A DNA stretch of 61,612 nt from Methanofastidiosum sp. GTDB taxonomy: Archaea > Methanobacteriota_B > Thermococci > Methanofastidiosales > Methanofastidiosaceae. Shown here in pieces: positions 6,798 through 14,364 of the stretch. The stretch spans positions 1 through 61,612 of the forward strand of contig JABLXD010000008.1 of NCBI GenBank assembly GCA_013178285.1, in the 5' to 3' direction. Every line of letters begins with the position of its first letter. Positions within the stretch are counted from its first letter, which is position 1. Below the pieces are notes generated by a model. The model saw only the letters and a list, made by a program, of their open reading frames with translations, had not been told where the DNA came from and did not search any database. Both the position numbers and the translations under genes were made by a program.

Positions 6798-7831
6798 TCA
6801 ATTTTTCTTATTATTTCTTCACCCAAATATTCTTCAATGTCTTTTTTTAGTTTCTCAAAATCTGATTTCATTATGGTATGGCCTTTAAAAAAATGTGACT
6901 TAATTCTGTCACCAGAAATATCGTCTCCCTCTACTTCAAAAAGAACTGAACTCTTGTAAAAATGCTCTCCTTTAATAACTCCGTCTTTATCTCCATCAAC
7001 AATTCCGATGATGGGAATTCCAAATCGTTGTAAGATGTACCCAGAAATTCTTGTTGTATCGTCTCCGACTGTCACAGCTCCCGCTATGTTTGATAAGTTT
7101 TGGTATATAGAGTATGCATCATGATTAATTAATAAGATATTTTCACCCATAATATCTCTTATTTTTACTGCATCTTTTGTTTCAAACCCATCGGTACTGT
7201 CCACCTTTAAAGAAAAGATATCAACTTTCTTTAGTTTTTCCAATCCATGTTTTTTTATTTCTACCCCTTGGATTCTTTCTATTTCCTTATTTCTGACATA
7301 TATCCTGACATCCTTATCAAAAATCTTTCCAACTACAAGTCCATTAAATAATAATAGTTCTCCAGGATTGCATCCTCTTATTTTTCTAACAAGGTATTGG
7401 CCTTCTTTTGTTATCTCTATTCCCTTACCGACAGGTTCTTCAATGAATCCAAGTAAATTCAAATTCTTCTTCAGATCTGAAAATCCTCTTTTGACCTCGA
7501 AGAGTTTTTTTGTTTTTATGTCAATGCCTAAAATCTCCCCATCGAAAGTTGCTCTCTCCCCTATTGCTCCAAGAAAAGTTCTGGCAGTTTCAATAGATCT
7601 AGCTTTCAATACAAGTAAGACTGAATCAAATCCCTTAAGCTCTGATATGGCAACAGATGGTCTTTTAAAAACAAGTTCAACCCCATCTATCCCACTATCA
7701 AATAGCGATGTTATGCCCATAGTCCCGACAATATAGGATTTTGTAGGGTATATACTACTCAGTTTTTCTAAAATATCTTTACTTCCTTCATCATAAAAGA
7801 TATCAATTCCATGGAATAATAAAGCTAACAT
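6791..7831 (-). CDS. Conserved archaeal protein, DUF2117-like
   Basis: The protein has 346 residues, opening with a short strand (LALLFHGIDIFYDEG) and a GTMGITSLFDSGIDG segment. This resembles the DUF2117 family known mostly from methanogens; the match is from memory of the family pattern. The middle part contains KIRGCNPGELLLFNG. The C-terminal third has VGDDTTRISGYILQRFGIPIIGIVDGDKDG, which looks like a nucleotide- or metal-binding loop region. Its start overlaps the end of glmM by 7 bases, so it is translated with the amino-sugar genes. The function is unknown; the context hints at sugar-nucleotide or cell-envelope metabolism. Confidence 0.6.
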   Translation of the reverse strand: MLALLFHGIDIFYDEGSKDILEKLSSIYPTKSYIVGTMGITSLFDSGIDGVELVFKRPSVAISELKGFDSVLLVLKARSIETARTFLGAIGERATFDGEILGIDIKTKKLFEVKRGFSDLKKNLNLLGFIEEPVGKGIEITKEGQYLVRKIRGCNPGELLLFNGLVVGKIFDKDVRIYVRNKEIERIQGVEIKKHGLEKLKKVDIFSLKVDSTDGFETKDAVKIRDIMGENILLINHDAYSIYQNLSNIAGAVTVGDDTTRISGYILQRFGIPIIGIVDGDKDGVIKGEHFYKSSVLFEVEGDDISGDRIKSHFFKGHTIMKSDFEKLKKDIEEYLGEEIIRKIEY

Positions 7832-9180
7832 GCTACTTTCATCAAATTCTTTGTTTCTTCTACTAGTTTTTTTGCCTTATCTATACTCTTTGATTCAGCT
7901 ATTATCCTAACAATAGGCTCTGTATTTGACGGCCTTATATGTATCCATGAATCGTCTAAATCGAATTTTAGTCCATCTATATCATTATAGGGATTGCCTT
8001 TAAAGAACTCTTTTATATAATAAAGATTTTTTTCAAATGAATCTCTTGAGATATTTACTTTGTCTTTTATCATATAATACTTGGGGAGTTCAGAAACTAT
8101 TGCGGAAAGAGATTTCTCTGACTTTGATAATCCTAGTAGTATTAAAGAGATGGCGGAGAGGGAGTCCCTTGCATATTGGACCATTGGAAGTATGACTCCG
8201 CCATTTCCTTCGCCTCCAATTGACGCATTGACCCTAATCATTTCTTCAACTACGTTTATCTCCCCAACTTTAGACCTTAGGACCCTACCTCCGAGTGATG
8301 AAACTGTATCGTCAAGAGCTCTAGTGGTAGAGAGATTAGTTACAACAGTTTTATTATTTGGATTTAAGTATTGAATGAAGAATTTTGATGCAAGTACAAG
8401 CGTATTCTCTTCCCCAATATAACATCCGTTTTCATCTAGTATGGCAACTCTATCTGCATCCCCATCTAGGGCAAATCCAATGTCTATCTCTCTATTCTCC
8501 TGAATAAAATCTGAAAAATAAGCGAGATTTTCTTTCAGTGGCTCTGGATTTCTTGGAAAAGAAGCTTTTGGATCACAGTTCAATTTAACATGTTTAAATC
8601 CAAGTTTTTCTATAAAAGTAGGTATTAGTTCTGAACCGGCGGCGTTGCATGCATCTACTGCAACTGTGAAACTATTTTTATTAAAACAGTCAAAATTGAT
8701 CTTAGAAAGAACAGATTCAATATGGAGTTGTTTTGCAGAGGGATCTTTTATTATTTTTCCAAGTGTATCATAAGATTGAAATTTAAAATTTTTTTCCTCT
8801 AAATTTTTTTTAACAGCGTTGATCTTTCTTTCGTTAAAGAAGATTCCATTACCTTCAATGAACTTTAATCCGTTCCATTTCTCTGGATTGTGGCTTGCAG
8901 TTATTGATATTCCGCCTGAAGCCCCTTTTACCTTTGTGACATATTGTACAGTTGGAGTTGGTGCAATTCCTATATCTACTATATCAAATCCTAGAGATTC
9001 AAGAGAGGATATGACTGCACACTTTACCATATTTCCTGACATCCTTGAATCATTGCCTATAACTACTGAGCCCGTAGGTATCTCTTTTGCAAATGAGGAA
9101 ACATAACTACATATGAGCTCTGGGGATAAACCTCCTCCAACTATCCCCCTGAGGCCTGAAACACCGAATATGACTTCCAT
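7825..9180 (-). CDS. glmM: Phosphoglucosamine mutase / phosphohexomutase
   Basis: This alpha-D-phosphohexomutase has 451 residues. The phosphoserine loop ITASHNPEKWNG has catalytic Ser at 96, the metal loop is DGDADR (239-244), the sugar-specificity loop is GGEGNGG, and the phosphate-binding loop RPSNTEPIVRI lies near the C-terminus. It interconverts glucosamine 6-phosphate and 1-phosphate, or acts as a phosphomannomutase, since archaeal members are often promiscuous. The gene lies 4 bases after the GlmU-like gene on the same strand. That neighbour supports the glucosamine role on the route to UDP-GlcNAc, which feeds the glycan locus further right. Confidence 0.88.
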   Translation of the reverse strand: MEVIFGVSGLRGIVGGGLSPELICSYVSSFAKEIPTGSVVIGNDSRMSGNMVKCAVISSLESLGFDIVDIGIAPTPTVQYVTKVKGASGGISITASHNPEKWNGLKFIEGNGIFFNERKINAVKKNLEEKNFKFQSYDTLGKIIKDPSAKQLHIESVLSKINFDCFNKNSFTVAVDACNAAGSELIPTFIEKLGFKHVKLNCDPKASFPRNPEPLKENLAYFSDFIQENREIDIGFALDGDADRVAILDENGCYIGEENTLVLASKFFIQYLNPNNKTVVTNLSTTRALDDTVSSLGGRVLRSKVGEINVVEEMIRVNASIGGEGNGGVILPMVQYARDSLSAISLILLGLSKSEKSLSAIVSELPKYYMIKDKVNISRDSFEKNLYYIKEFFKGNPYNDIDGLKFDLDDSWIHIRPSNTEPIVRIIAESKSIDKAKKLVEETKNLMKVAC

Positions 9181-9184
9181 TTAT

Positions 9185-10429
9185 TCACCCTAAAGAAAAT
9201 TTATTTGTAGAAACGCCACAAGCTTTCCTTTCCTCTTTTGTCATTTCAAATATCTTTTCCATTAATTCTTCATAATCTTTAGTTAATACTATTCCACGCC
9301 TCTCTGCAGCTCTGGAGTACGTTTTTAGAGATGAATCAAAAAATAGTTCTGAGGGCATAGATCCAAGGGATTTTGCCCACATGCAGAAACTTGGAACATC
9401 TTCGGAAATAACGCCATGAATATGGGCGGCGAATCCAATCTTTTTTCCAGTATAGATCATAGTTCCAATAGAAGATTTAGCATTGTCCCCAACTACACAT
9501 CCAAAAAATTGCTCCCCTGAATCAATTGTTTTTTTTCCTATCTTGTATTTTATAGTGCCATATGTATCTTTCAAATCACTGTTTGAGGTCCCTGCCCCAA
9601 GATTCACCCATTCTCCAAGATAAGAATGGCCAACAAATCCATAGTGTTGCTTGTTGGAGTATCCATGGAAGATAGATTCTTCTATTTCGCCCCCAATTTT
9701 ACACACATTGCCAATTGAGCATTCCTGTATCCTTCCGCTTTTGATAAGGCATTTTTCTCCAATATAAGTTGGCCCGGCAATTCTAGAAAAAGCTCTAATA
9801 TCTGTATTAGCACCTATGTATATTGGTCCCTTTCTTGCATCGAATACAATATTCTTTTCAGCTTCAACGTCTTTTCCAATATAGACAAGTTTTTTGTCTC
9901 CAATTATATCTATGTCCAAATTTGTATTATCTTCAGTGGAACAGTATAAAAAAAATTCTCGTTTAATTTCGTTACAATTTTCTTTTATTATATCCCAAGG
10001 GTATTTTAAGAGCTTGAGATTGGGAACCTTAAATTCTTTTAATCCTATTTTTTTTAGCCTCTCAATATCATTGTATTCAGAGATATCTAAAGCACCTAAA
10101 GATTTTTCTTTTATGTAAATAAATGCAATTTCATTGCCAGAATAATAAATCCCTTCTTCTTTGATATCTGGCTTTTCTTTCATGAGCGTCCTGCCATTAA
10201 CAAAAAGCACATCCCCCTTAGTAGATTTATCAAAAATAAGCCCATTATTTGAAAATAGGGATTTTAAATAATCTCTAATTAATAAGTAAATTTTTGCTTC
10301 AGGAAAATAAAATTCTATTTTTTCCCTTAAATTTTTAAAACCGCATCTTAATTCAAATACGGGCCTGGAATAGGTAAGGGGTAAAAAATTCTCATAAGTA
10401 TAATCTTCAAATATGCAAATATTATCCAA
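9185..10429 (-). CDS. GlmU-like sugar-1-phosphate nucleotidyltransferase/acetyltransferase (alternative GlmU family)
   Basis: The protein has 414 residues. The N-terminal half begins with a short 'FEDYTYENFLPLTYSRPVFELRCG' type segment, seen in the alternative GlmU family of Bacteroidetes and some archaea rather than the classic GxGTRM loop. The C-terminal half carries left-handed beta-helix hexapeptide repeats (IYIGANTDIRAFSRIAGPTYIGEKCLIKSG and following). It ends with the conserved YDGxNKQHYGF-like 'HGYSNKQHYGFVGHSYLGEW' region. The predicted job is to make UDP-GlcNAc from glucosamine 1-phosphate, acting after GlmM in the same operon. It could handle only one of the two half-reactions. It heads a three-gene leftward unit. 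Confidence 0.75.
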   Translation of the reverse strand: MDNICIFEDYTYENFLPLTYSRPVFELRCGFKNLREKIEFYFPEAKIYLLIRDYLKSLFSNNGLIFDKSTKGDVLFVNGRTLMKEKPDIKEEGIYYSGNEIAFIYIKEKSLGALDISEYNDIERLKKIGLKEFKVPNLKLLKYPWDIIKENCNEIKREFFLYCSTEDNTNLDIDIIGDKKLVYIGKDVEAEKNIVFDARKGPIYIGANTDIRAFSRIAGPTYIGEKCLIKSGRIQECSIGNVCKIGGEIEESIFHGYSNKQHYGFVGHSYLGEWVNLGAGTSNSDLKDTYGTIKYKIGKKTIDSGEQFFGCVVGDNAKSSIGTMIYTGKKIGFAAHIHGVISEDVPSFCMWAKSLGSMPSELFFDSSLKTYSRAAERRGIVLTKDYEELMEKIFEMTKEERKACGVSTNKFSLG

Positions 10430-10515
10430 ATAATCCCTCTAATATTTTTCCAGGGATATACATTTAAAAGTTGTGATTAAAAAAGAAAATCAATTAACTT
10501 AAAGACGTAGATTAG

Positions 10516-10989
10516 ATGCAGAATATAGAATTATTTCTTAAAGAAGTTCTTAAAACAAGAGTGGCGGTGCTTGGCGTTGGAAGCGACCTCAGAGGGGATG
10601 ATGGGGTCGGCCCTTATCTTTCTGAAAAACTAGCCTTATTGAACAATGAATCATTTCTTAGCATAAATGGAGATTTAGTTCCAGAAAATTTCACGCAAGA
10701 TCTACGAAAGTTTAAACCAAAAAATGTTATTATTATAGATGCAGCTTTCATGGAAAAGATGGCCGGCGAGGTAGAGATTATTACAATAAATGAAGTAACT
10801 GGAGTTCCTTTTTCTTCTCATTCGATGCCACTTTCCGTTCTTGGTAAATATCTTTCAAAAGAAATTGGCTCTAATGTATTCATTCTTGGGATACAAGCAG
10901 AAAGAGTTGACTTTGGAAGCGATATCTCTGAAAAAGTAAAAGAGGCTGCAGACAATATATACGAGGCCATAAAAAAGGAGATTAGTTAG
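10516..10989 (+). CDS. [NiFe] hydrogenase maturation protease, HycI type
   Basis: The protein has 157 residues with the family motif GVGSDLRGDDGVGPYL near the N-terminus, a mid-protein strand ending IIIDAAFM and a conserved SHSMPLSVLG segment. The acidic residues and histidine bind nickel in this family. It removes the C-terminal tail of a hydrogenase large subunit after nickel insertion. The only large subunit in the window, MvhA at 17995-19452, keeps a 27-residue tail after DPCFACATH, so it is the likely substrate. It is monocistronic and its stop overlaps the convergent neighbour by 4 bases. Confidence 0.9.
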   Translation: MQNIELFLKEVLKTRVAVLGVGSDLRGDDGVGPYLSEKLALLNNESFLSINGDLVPENFTQDLRKFKPKNVIIIDAAFMEKMAGEVEIITINEVTGVPFSSHSMPLSVLGKYLSKEIGSNVFILGIQAERVDFGSDISEKVKEAADNIYEAIKKEIS

Positions 10990-11462
10990 TCTCCATTTAA
11001 TTTTTCTAAAAGATTTGTGATTTCATTATCACTCATCTCTTTAATCCGATATTTTTTCAGCAACTGATCTCGTTGATTAATTTCTTGAAGTTCTTCTGGT
11101 TCTAAGTCTTTAATGATAATGCATTCTGGATGGGATATCTTTACAATCCCAATATCGTTTAAGGTTAGCCTTACAACTGAAACTCCACATCGAATGAATT
11201 CAAAAGGCGATTCTAGTCCACATTCATTACCATAAAATATAGTTCCAGAATTTATCAATTTCCTTTCTGCCCCCAATAAGGTGCCTTCAGAAACAATAGC
11301 TTTAATCTCTTCTTCATACTCCCCTTTGTCAGCGAGTATTCTTATATAACCTGTAAATCCATCAACATCATCAATGATTTGACCAATAAATTCTTCAAGA
11401 GAATCTACATTCATATTGTATTTGACGGATGTTTTTACTATGTGCCCTTTCGGGAGTTTCAT
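10986..11462 (-). CDS. Conserved methanogen-type protein, DUF2226-like
   Basis: The protein has 158 residues and starts MKLPKGHIVKTSV. A central FTGYIRILADKGEYEEEIKAIV segment and a later GAERKLINSGTIFYGNE follow, the order I associate with the DUF2226 family of methanogens. The C-terminus is acidic and helical. No catalytic motif is visible. It is followed upstream on the same strand by a cysteine-containing protein (11480-11968), with an 17-base gap, so the two are probably one unit. Function unknown. Confidence 0.5.
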   Translation of the reverse strand: MKLPKGHIVKTSVKYNMNVDSLEEFIGQIIDDVDGFTGYIRILADKGEYEEEIKAIVSEGTLLGAERKLINSGTIFYGNECGLESPFEFIRCGVSVVRLTLNDIGIVKISHPECIIIKDLEPEELQEINQRDQLLKKYRIKEMSDNEITNLLEKLNGD

Positions 11463-11479
11463 ATTATTACCTTTGAGTT

Positions 11480-11968
11480 TTAGTCTTTAAATCTTTCGAA
11501 AGTCACCATGCATGGTGCATTTTCATTGAATTCAAAATTATATTTATACTTTAAAGATTCTCCTTCAATATTATAGTCAAGAGCTCCCAACAAGGTTATT
11601 GCTCTAAGACATGCTATCTCTTTTTGCTCCCCTATAAGTTTATTACAGTGAGATTTGTATGGGCATTGGAGTGCTTTAAAGATAAAATTTTTATCATCGC
11701 CTCCGAATTCAAAATCATCAGGATTAAAGAATTGGGCTGTGACAAGTGCATCAATAAACATCTTAACTGTATTGTATGGACTCAATCCTTTTTCAAATTC
11801 CATGCCAAGCTCACCCCAAGACTCAATAAACGGGCGAATAGATATGGTCCCCCATTTTCTATAAAATAGTTTTGGTCTATCAAAAAAAACATTGGCCGTA
11901 GATTCAACACCATAAAGCCATGCATTCATAATCACTTGGGTGAATTTTAATTTCTTCTCCATAGTCAT
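11480..11968 (-). CDS. Unrecognised protein with a C-terminal cysteine motif
   Basis: The protein has 162 residues. The N-terminal part is helical. Residues about 103-118 carry C-P-Y-K-S-H-C-N-K-L ... I-A-C-L, followed by a hydrophobic helix and strands ending in NAPCMVTFERF. The three spaced cysteines plus histidine could bind a metal or Fe-S cluster, and the layout recalls small ligand-binding proteins of the V4R type. I cannot assign a family. It is transcribed leftward ahead of the DUF2226-like gene, possibly as an operon. The divergent neighbour at 12092 also has a C-terminal Cys-rich end. Confidence 0.45.
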   Translation of the reverse strand: MTMEKKLKFTQVIMNAWLYGVESTANVFFDRPKLFYRKWGTISIRPFIESWGELGMEFEKGLSPYNTVKMFIDALVTAQFFNPDDFEFGGDDKNFIFKALQCPYKSHCNKLIGEQKEIACLRAITLLGALDYNIEGESLKYKYNFEFNENAPCMVTFERFKD

Positions 11969-12091
11969 TGTTTTCTACCTCGTTGATAATAAGGTTATTT
12001 ATATTTCGACTTCTATTTATTTAAATTTTACTAAACTCAAATACTTAAATTTAAATTTCAAAACATATCGAAAATTTCTGATGGTGAAATA

Positions 12092-12619
12092 ATGAAAATA
12101 ACTAGAAATGATGACATGAAAATGCTTTCATCACTTGACGAATGGGAGCTAATTGACCTTTTACTATTTAATATCAAAAATCTCTGGAGAGTTGACGGGC
12201 TTTACTTTTTGGAGATAGAAGAAAAATTTGGGGTGGAGGCTGCAACAGATATAGATGTCAAGTGCTGGGAGTATATAGCAAAGATAGAAGCCAAATATCT
12301 AAAGCAAATGTTTTCTCTTGAATCAAATCTTGAAGGTCTTGGCAAGGCGTTGAGATTAACTAGCTGGGCCCTTGACCACCCCTCTAAAGAAATAGAACTA
12401 AAGGAGGATCTACTAGTATTTCGTATAACTGATTGCCATACACAAAAAACTAGGAAAGAAAAAGGATTCCCAGAGTTTTCATGCAAAAATGTAAGATTCA
12501 ATTATCTAAAAATCTTTGTTGAAAATTTCTCTCCAAACATCGACGTATGCTGCAAGATATGCCCTCCAGATGAACGTCCGGACAACATTTGGTGTGAATG
12601 GCATTTTAAAATGAAATAG
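12092..12619 (+). CDS. Conserved archaeal protein, DUF6125-like, Cys-rich C-terminus
   Basis: The protein has 175 residues. The N-terminus has SLDEWELIDLLLFNIKNLWRVDGLYFLEIEEKFG, followed by ID-x-x-CWE and EA-K-Y-L segments. The C-terminal third has a C-x-T-x-K-x-R-x-x-K-G-x-P-x-F-x-C-K pattern and ends C-C-K-I-C-P-P-D ... W-C-E-W-H-F. This matches what I recall of a DUF6125-type family in euryarchaea. The conserved cysteines suggest metal or Fe-S binding. No enzymatic role is known to me. A small zinc-ribbon gene follows 50 bases downstream in the same direction and may be co-transcribed. Confidence 0.55.
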   Translation: MKITRNDDMKMLSSLDEWELIDLLLFNIKNLWRVDGLYFLEIEEKFGVEAATDIDVKCWEYIAKIEAKYLKQMFSLESNLEGLGKALRLTSWALDHPSKEIELKEDLLVFRITDCHTQKTRKEKGFPEFSCKNVRFNYLKIFVENFSPNIDVCCKICPPDERPDNIWCEWHFKMK

Positions 12620-12669
12620 GGATAGAAAAGGTTAAAAATAAGGTTAACCTAAAATTTGAAAGTGAGAAT

Positions 12670-12831
12670 ATGGCTACTTGGAAAAATACTTCAAATGATA
12701 TAGTCAAATGTCCTAAATGTGGCTTTGTCTTTTCAAAGCAGTATTCAAGGGTTATTTCATGCAAAACATGCCCAATGGCAACATCAGGATGTGTATTGAT
12801 AAAGTGCCCCCGATGTCAGGAAGAGTTCTAA
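12670..12831 (+). CDS. 53-residue zinc-ribbon protein
   Basis: ATG at 12670 opens a 53-codon frame ending TAA at 12831. The product has three cysteine pairs: CPKC (residues 14-17), CKTC (31-34), and C41 with CPRC (46-49). This is a pattern of two small zinc knuckles around the segment ISCKTCPMATSGC. It is all soluble and basic. A weak purine-rich ribosome-binding site (AAAGTGAGA) precedes it. The regular Cys spacing makes chance unlikely. It could bind nucleic acid or act as a small metal carrier; no specific family is recognised. Confidence 0.7.
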   Translation: MATWKNTSNDIVKCPKCGFVFSKQYSRVISCKTCPMATSGCVLIKCPRCQEEF

Positions 12832-12880
12832 TCTTTGAATAAATACAGATATTATTCCTAGTAGTTATTATAATACCGAA

Positions 12881-13018
12881 AAATATATAAAGAAGGGTAT
12901 AAAAAATTTTATGGGGGAGAGATTATATTCCGATTATGATTACCCTCCTTTATGTCCAAAAGATTCCATCAGGATTTGCCCTTTGGGCTCTCTCCTCCAA
13001 AAAACGGGGTAGATACAT
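12881..13018 (+). promoter_or_regulatory. TATA promoter and structured leader or upstream reading frame before the CoA-ligase gene
   Basis: A TATA box (atatataaa, about 12881-12889) predicts a transcript start near 12911. From there GGGGGAGAGA (12913-12922) can pair with TCTCTCCTCC (12989-12998) over 10 pairs with one G-U. A GCCC-TTT-GGGC hairpin (12978-12988) directly abuts the 3' arm. The same stretch is also an open frame of 33 codons (ATG 12911, TAG 13010). It lies in the same frame as the ligase, so only one TAG separates the two. It may be a regulatory RNA, a leader peptide or a read-through extension. Confidence 0.45.
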
Positions 13019-14335
13019 TTGCAATATTGGGATGAAAAGATAGAAACGATGAAAAGGGATGAACTGGAAGCATTCCAGTTAAAACATCTTAAAAACATAT
13101 TGAATCATGCGTATAACAATAGTGAGTTCTATAGAAATAGCTTTAGAGCCGCTGGAGTATCCCCAGAGGATATCAAGAGTCTTTCTGACCTCGATAAACT
13201 TCCAACGATTAAAAAGGACGACATTCGAAAAGATCAAGAAGCTACTCCTCCGTTAGGTAAGATGACCGCAGTATCTGAAGATGACGTAGTATACATCTCA
13301 GTTTCAAGTGGCTCTACAGGGATGCCCACGGCTTCCCCTTTCACCTTTCAAGATTTTGAAGACTTCATGGATTTTGAAGCAAGGTTATTTTATTCGTCAG
13401 GAATGAGAAAAAATGATAGATACTGCCATGCATTGAATATGTCTCTATTTGTTGGAGGGCCATGTGTTTTGGGCGCTCAAAAGATTGGAGCCTTGTGTAT
13501 TCATGCCGGAACTATCCCCTCAGAAAGATTACTTAGGATAATGATGCAGTTCCAGCCAACTATTACTTGGACAACACCATCCTATGCCTGGTATCTTGGT
13601 GAAACTGCAGAAAAACAAGGTATTGATGTGGCACATGATACGGCAATAAATAAAATCTTTGTTGCAGGAGAGCCGGGTGGCTCTATCGGGGCTACAAAAA
13701 AGAGAATCGAGCAACTTTGGGATGCTGATGTTTATGATTACTACGGTCTTTCTGATATATTTGGAGCTTGCGCTGGAGAATGTGAGGAGAAGGCAGGCCT
13801 CCACTTTGCAGAAGACCACATGATTGTTGAAGTTCTTGATTTAAAAACTGGTGAGCCAGTCGGTGAGCATGAAGAGGGAGAAATGGTATTAACAACTGTC
13901 AAGAAAATGGCAAGACCCATGATAAGATTTAGGACTGGTGACTTAGTATCCTATGAAGATGAAAAATGTTCTTGCGGTAGAACTCATAAGAGACTATTGG
14001 GAATATGTGGAAGAACAGACGACATGCTCATAATAAAGGGAGTTAATGTATTGCCCTCAAGTGTCGAGCCAGTAGTAAGGGGTAACAAAAAGCTTTCTGG
14101 AGAATACAGGCTTGTAGTAGATAGAGTTAATCACCTTGACGTCTTAACTATTGAAATTGAAAGTAGTTGTGAATACAAAGGAGATCAAAAACTATTACAA
14201 AGTGAAGTACAACGTGACCTCAGAGCTGTTTTAGGCATAACTCCAAAAGTAATAGTTTATGAAGACGGTACATTGCCAAGAGAAACGCACAAAGCAAAAA
14301 GAATTAAAGATAATAGAAAGAACGTCTGGAAATAA
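13019..14335 (+). CDS. Phenylacetate-CoA-ligase-like adenylate-forming enzyme (TTG start)
   Basis: The protein has 438 residues of the PaaK type. The ATP-binding loop is SVSSGSTGMPT near residue 98. A mid-protein DYYGLSDIFG aligns with the family's Y-G-x-(S/T)-E position, with aspartate in place of the usual glutamate. The adenylate motif is RFRTGDLV, and the hinge is GRTDDMLIIKGVNV. A CSCGR pair may bind zinc. It activates an aryl or acyl acid to its CoA thioester. In archaea such enzymes work with indolepyruvate oxidoreductases in amino-acid catabolism, but none is adjacent here. TTG at 13019 is the only usable start before the in-frame TAG, and the N-terminus (QYWDEKIETM) fits the family start. 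Confidence 0.85.
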   Translation: MQYWDEKIETMKRDELEAFQLKHLKNILNHAYNNSEFYRNSFRAAGVSPEDIKSLSDLDKLPTIKKDDIRKDQEATPPLGKMTAVSEDDVVYISVSSGSTGMPTASPFTFQDFEDFMDFEARLFYSSGMRKNDRYCHALNMSLFVGGPCVLGAQKIGALCIHAGTIPSERLLRIMMQFQPTITWTTPSYAWYLGETAEKQGIDVAHDTAINKIFVAGEPGGSIGATKKRIEQLWDADVYDYYGLSDIFGACAGECEEKAGLHFAEDHMIVEVLDLKTGEPVGEHEEGEMVLTTVKKMARPMIRFRTGDLVSYEDEKCSCGRTHKRLLGICGRTDDMLIIKGVNVLPSSVEPVVRGNKKLSGEYRLVVDRVNHLDVLTIEIESSCEYKGDQKLLQSEVQRDLRAVLGITPKVIVYEDGTLPRETHKAKRIKDNRKNVWK

Positions 14336-14355
14336 AATTTTATTTTTAATAAAAT
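14330..14355. terminator. AT-rich palindromes between convergent genes
   Basis: AAATAAAATTTTATTT (14330-14345) is a perfect palindrome. ATTTTATT-TTT-AATAAAAT (14337-14355) forms an 8-bp hairpin. They span the stop of the CoA ligase and precede the end of the leftward fumarate reductase gene, so they are suited to terminate both. Confidence 0.4.
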
Positions 14356-14364
14356 AAATATTTT

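Noticed and set aside
13010-13012. TAG read as pyrrolysine as the main explanation of the ligase leader
   Set aside because: TAG ends several other genes here, the family start aligns after it, and no pyl genes are visible; kept only as a minor alternative.
13529-13819. Minus-strand frame inside the CoA-ligase gene
   Set aside because: Antisense shadow with no ribosome-binding site or recognisable product.
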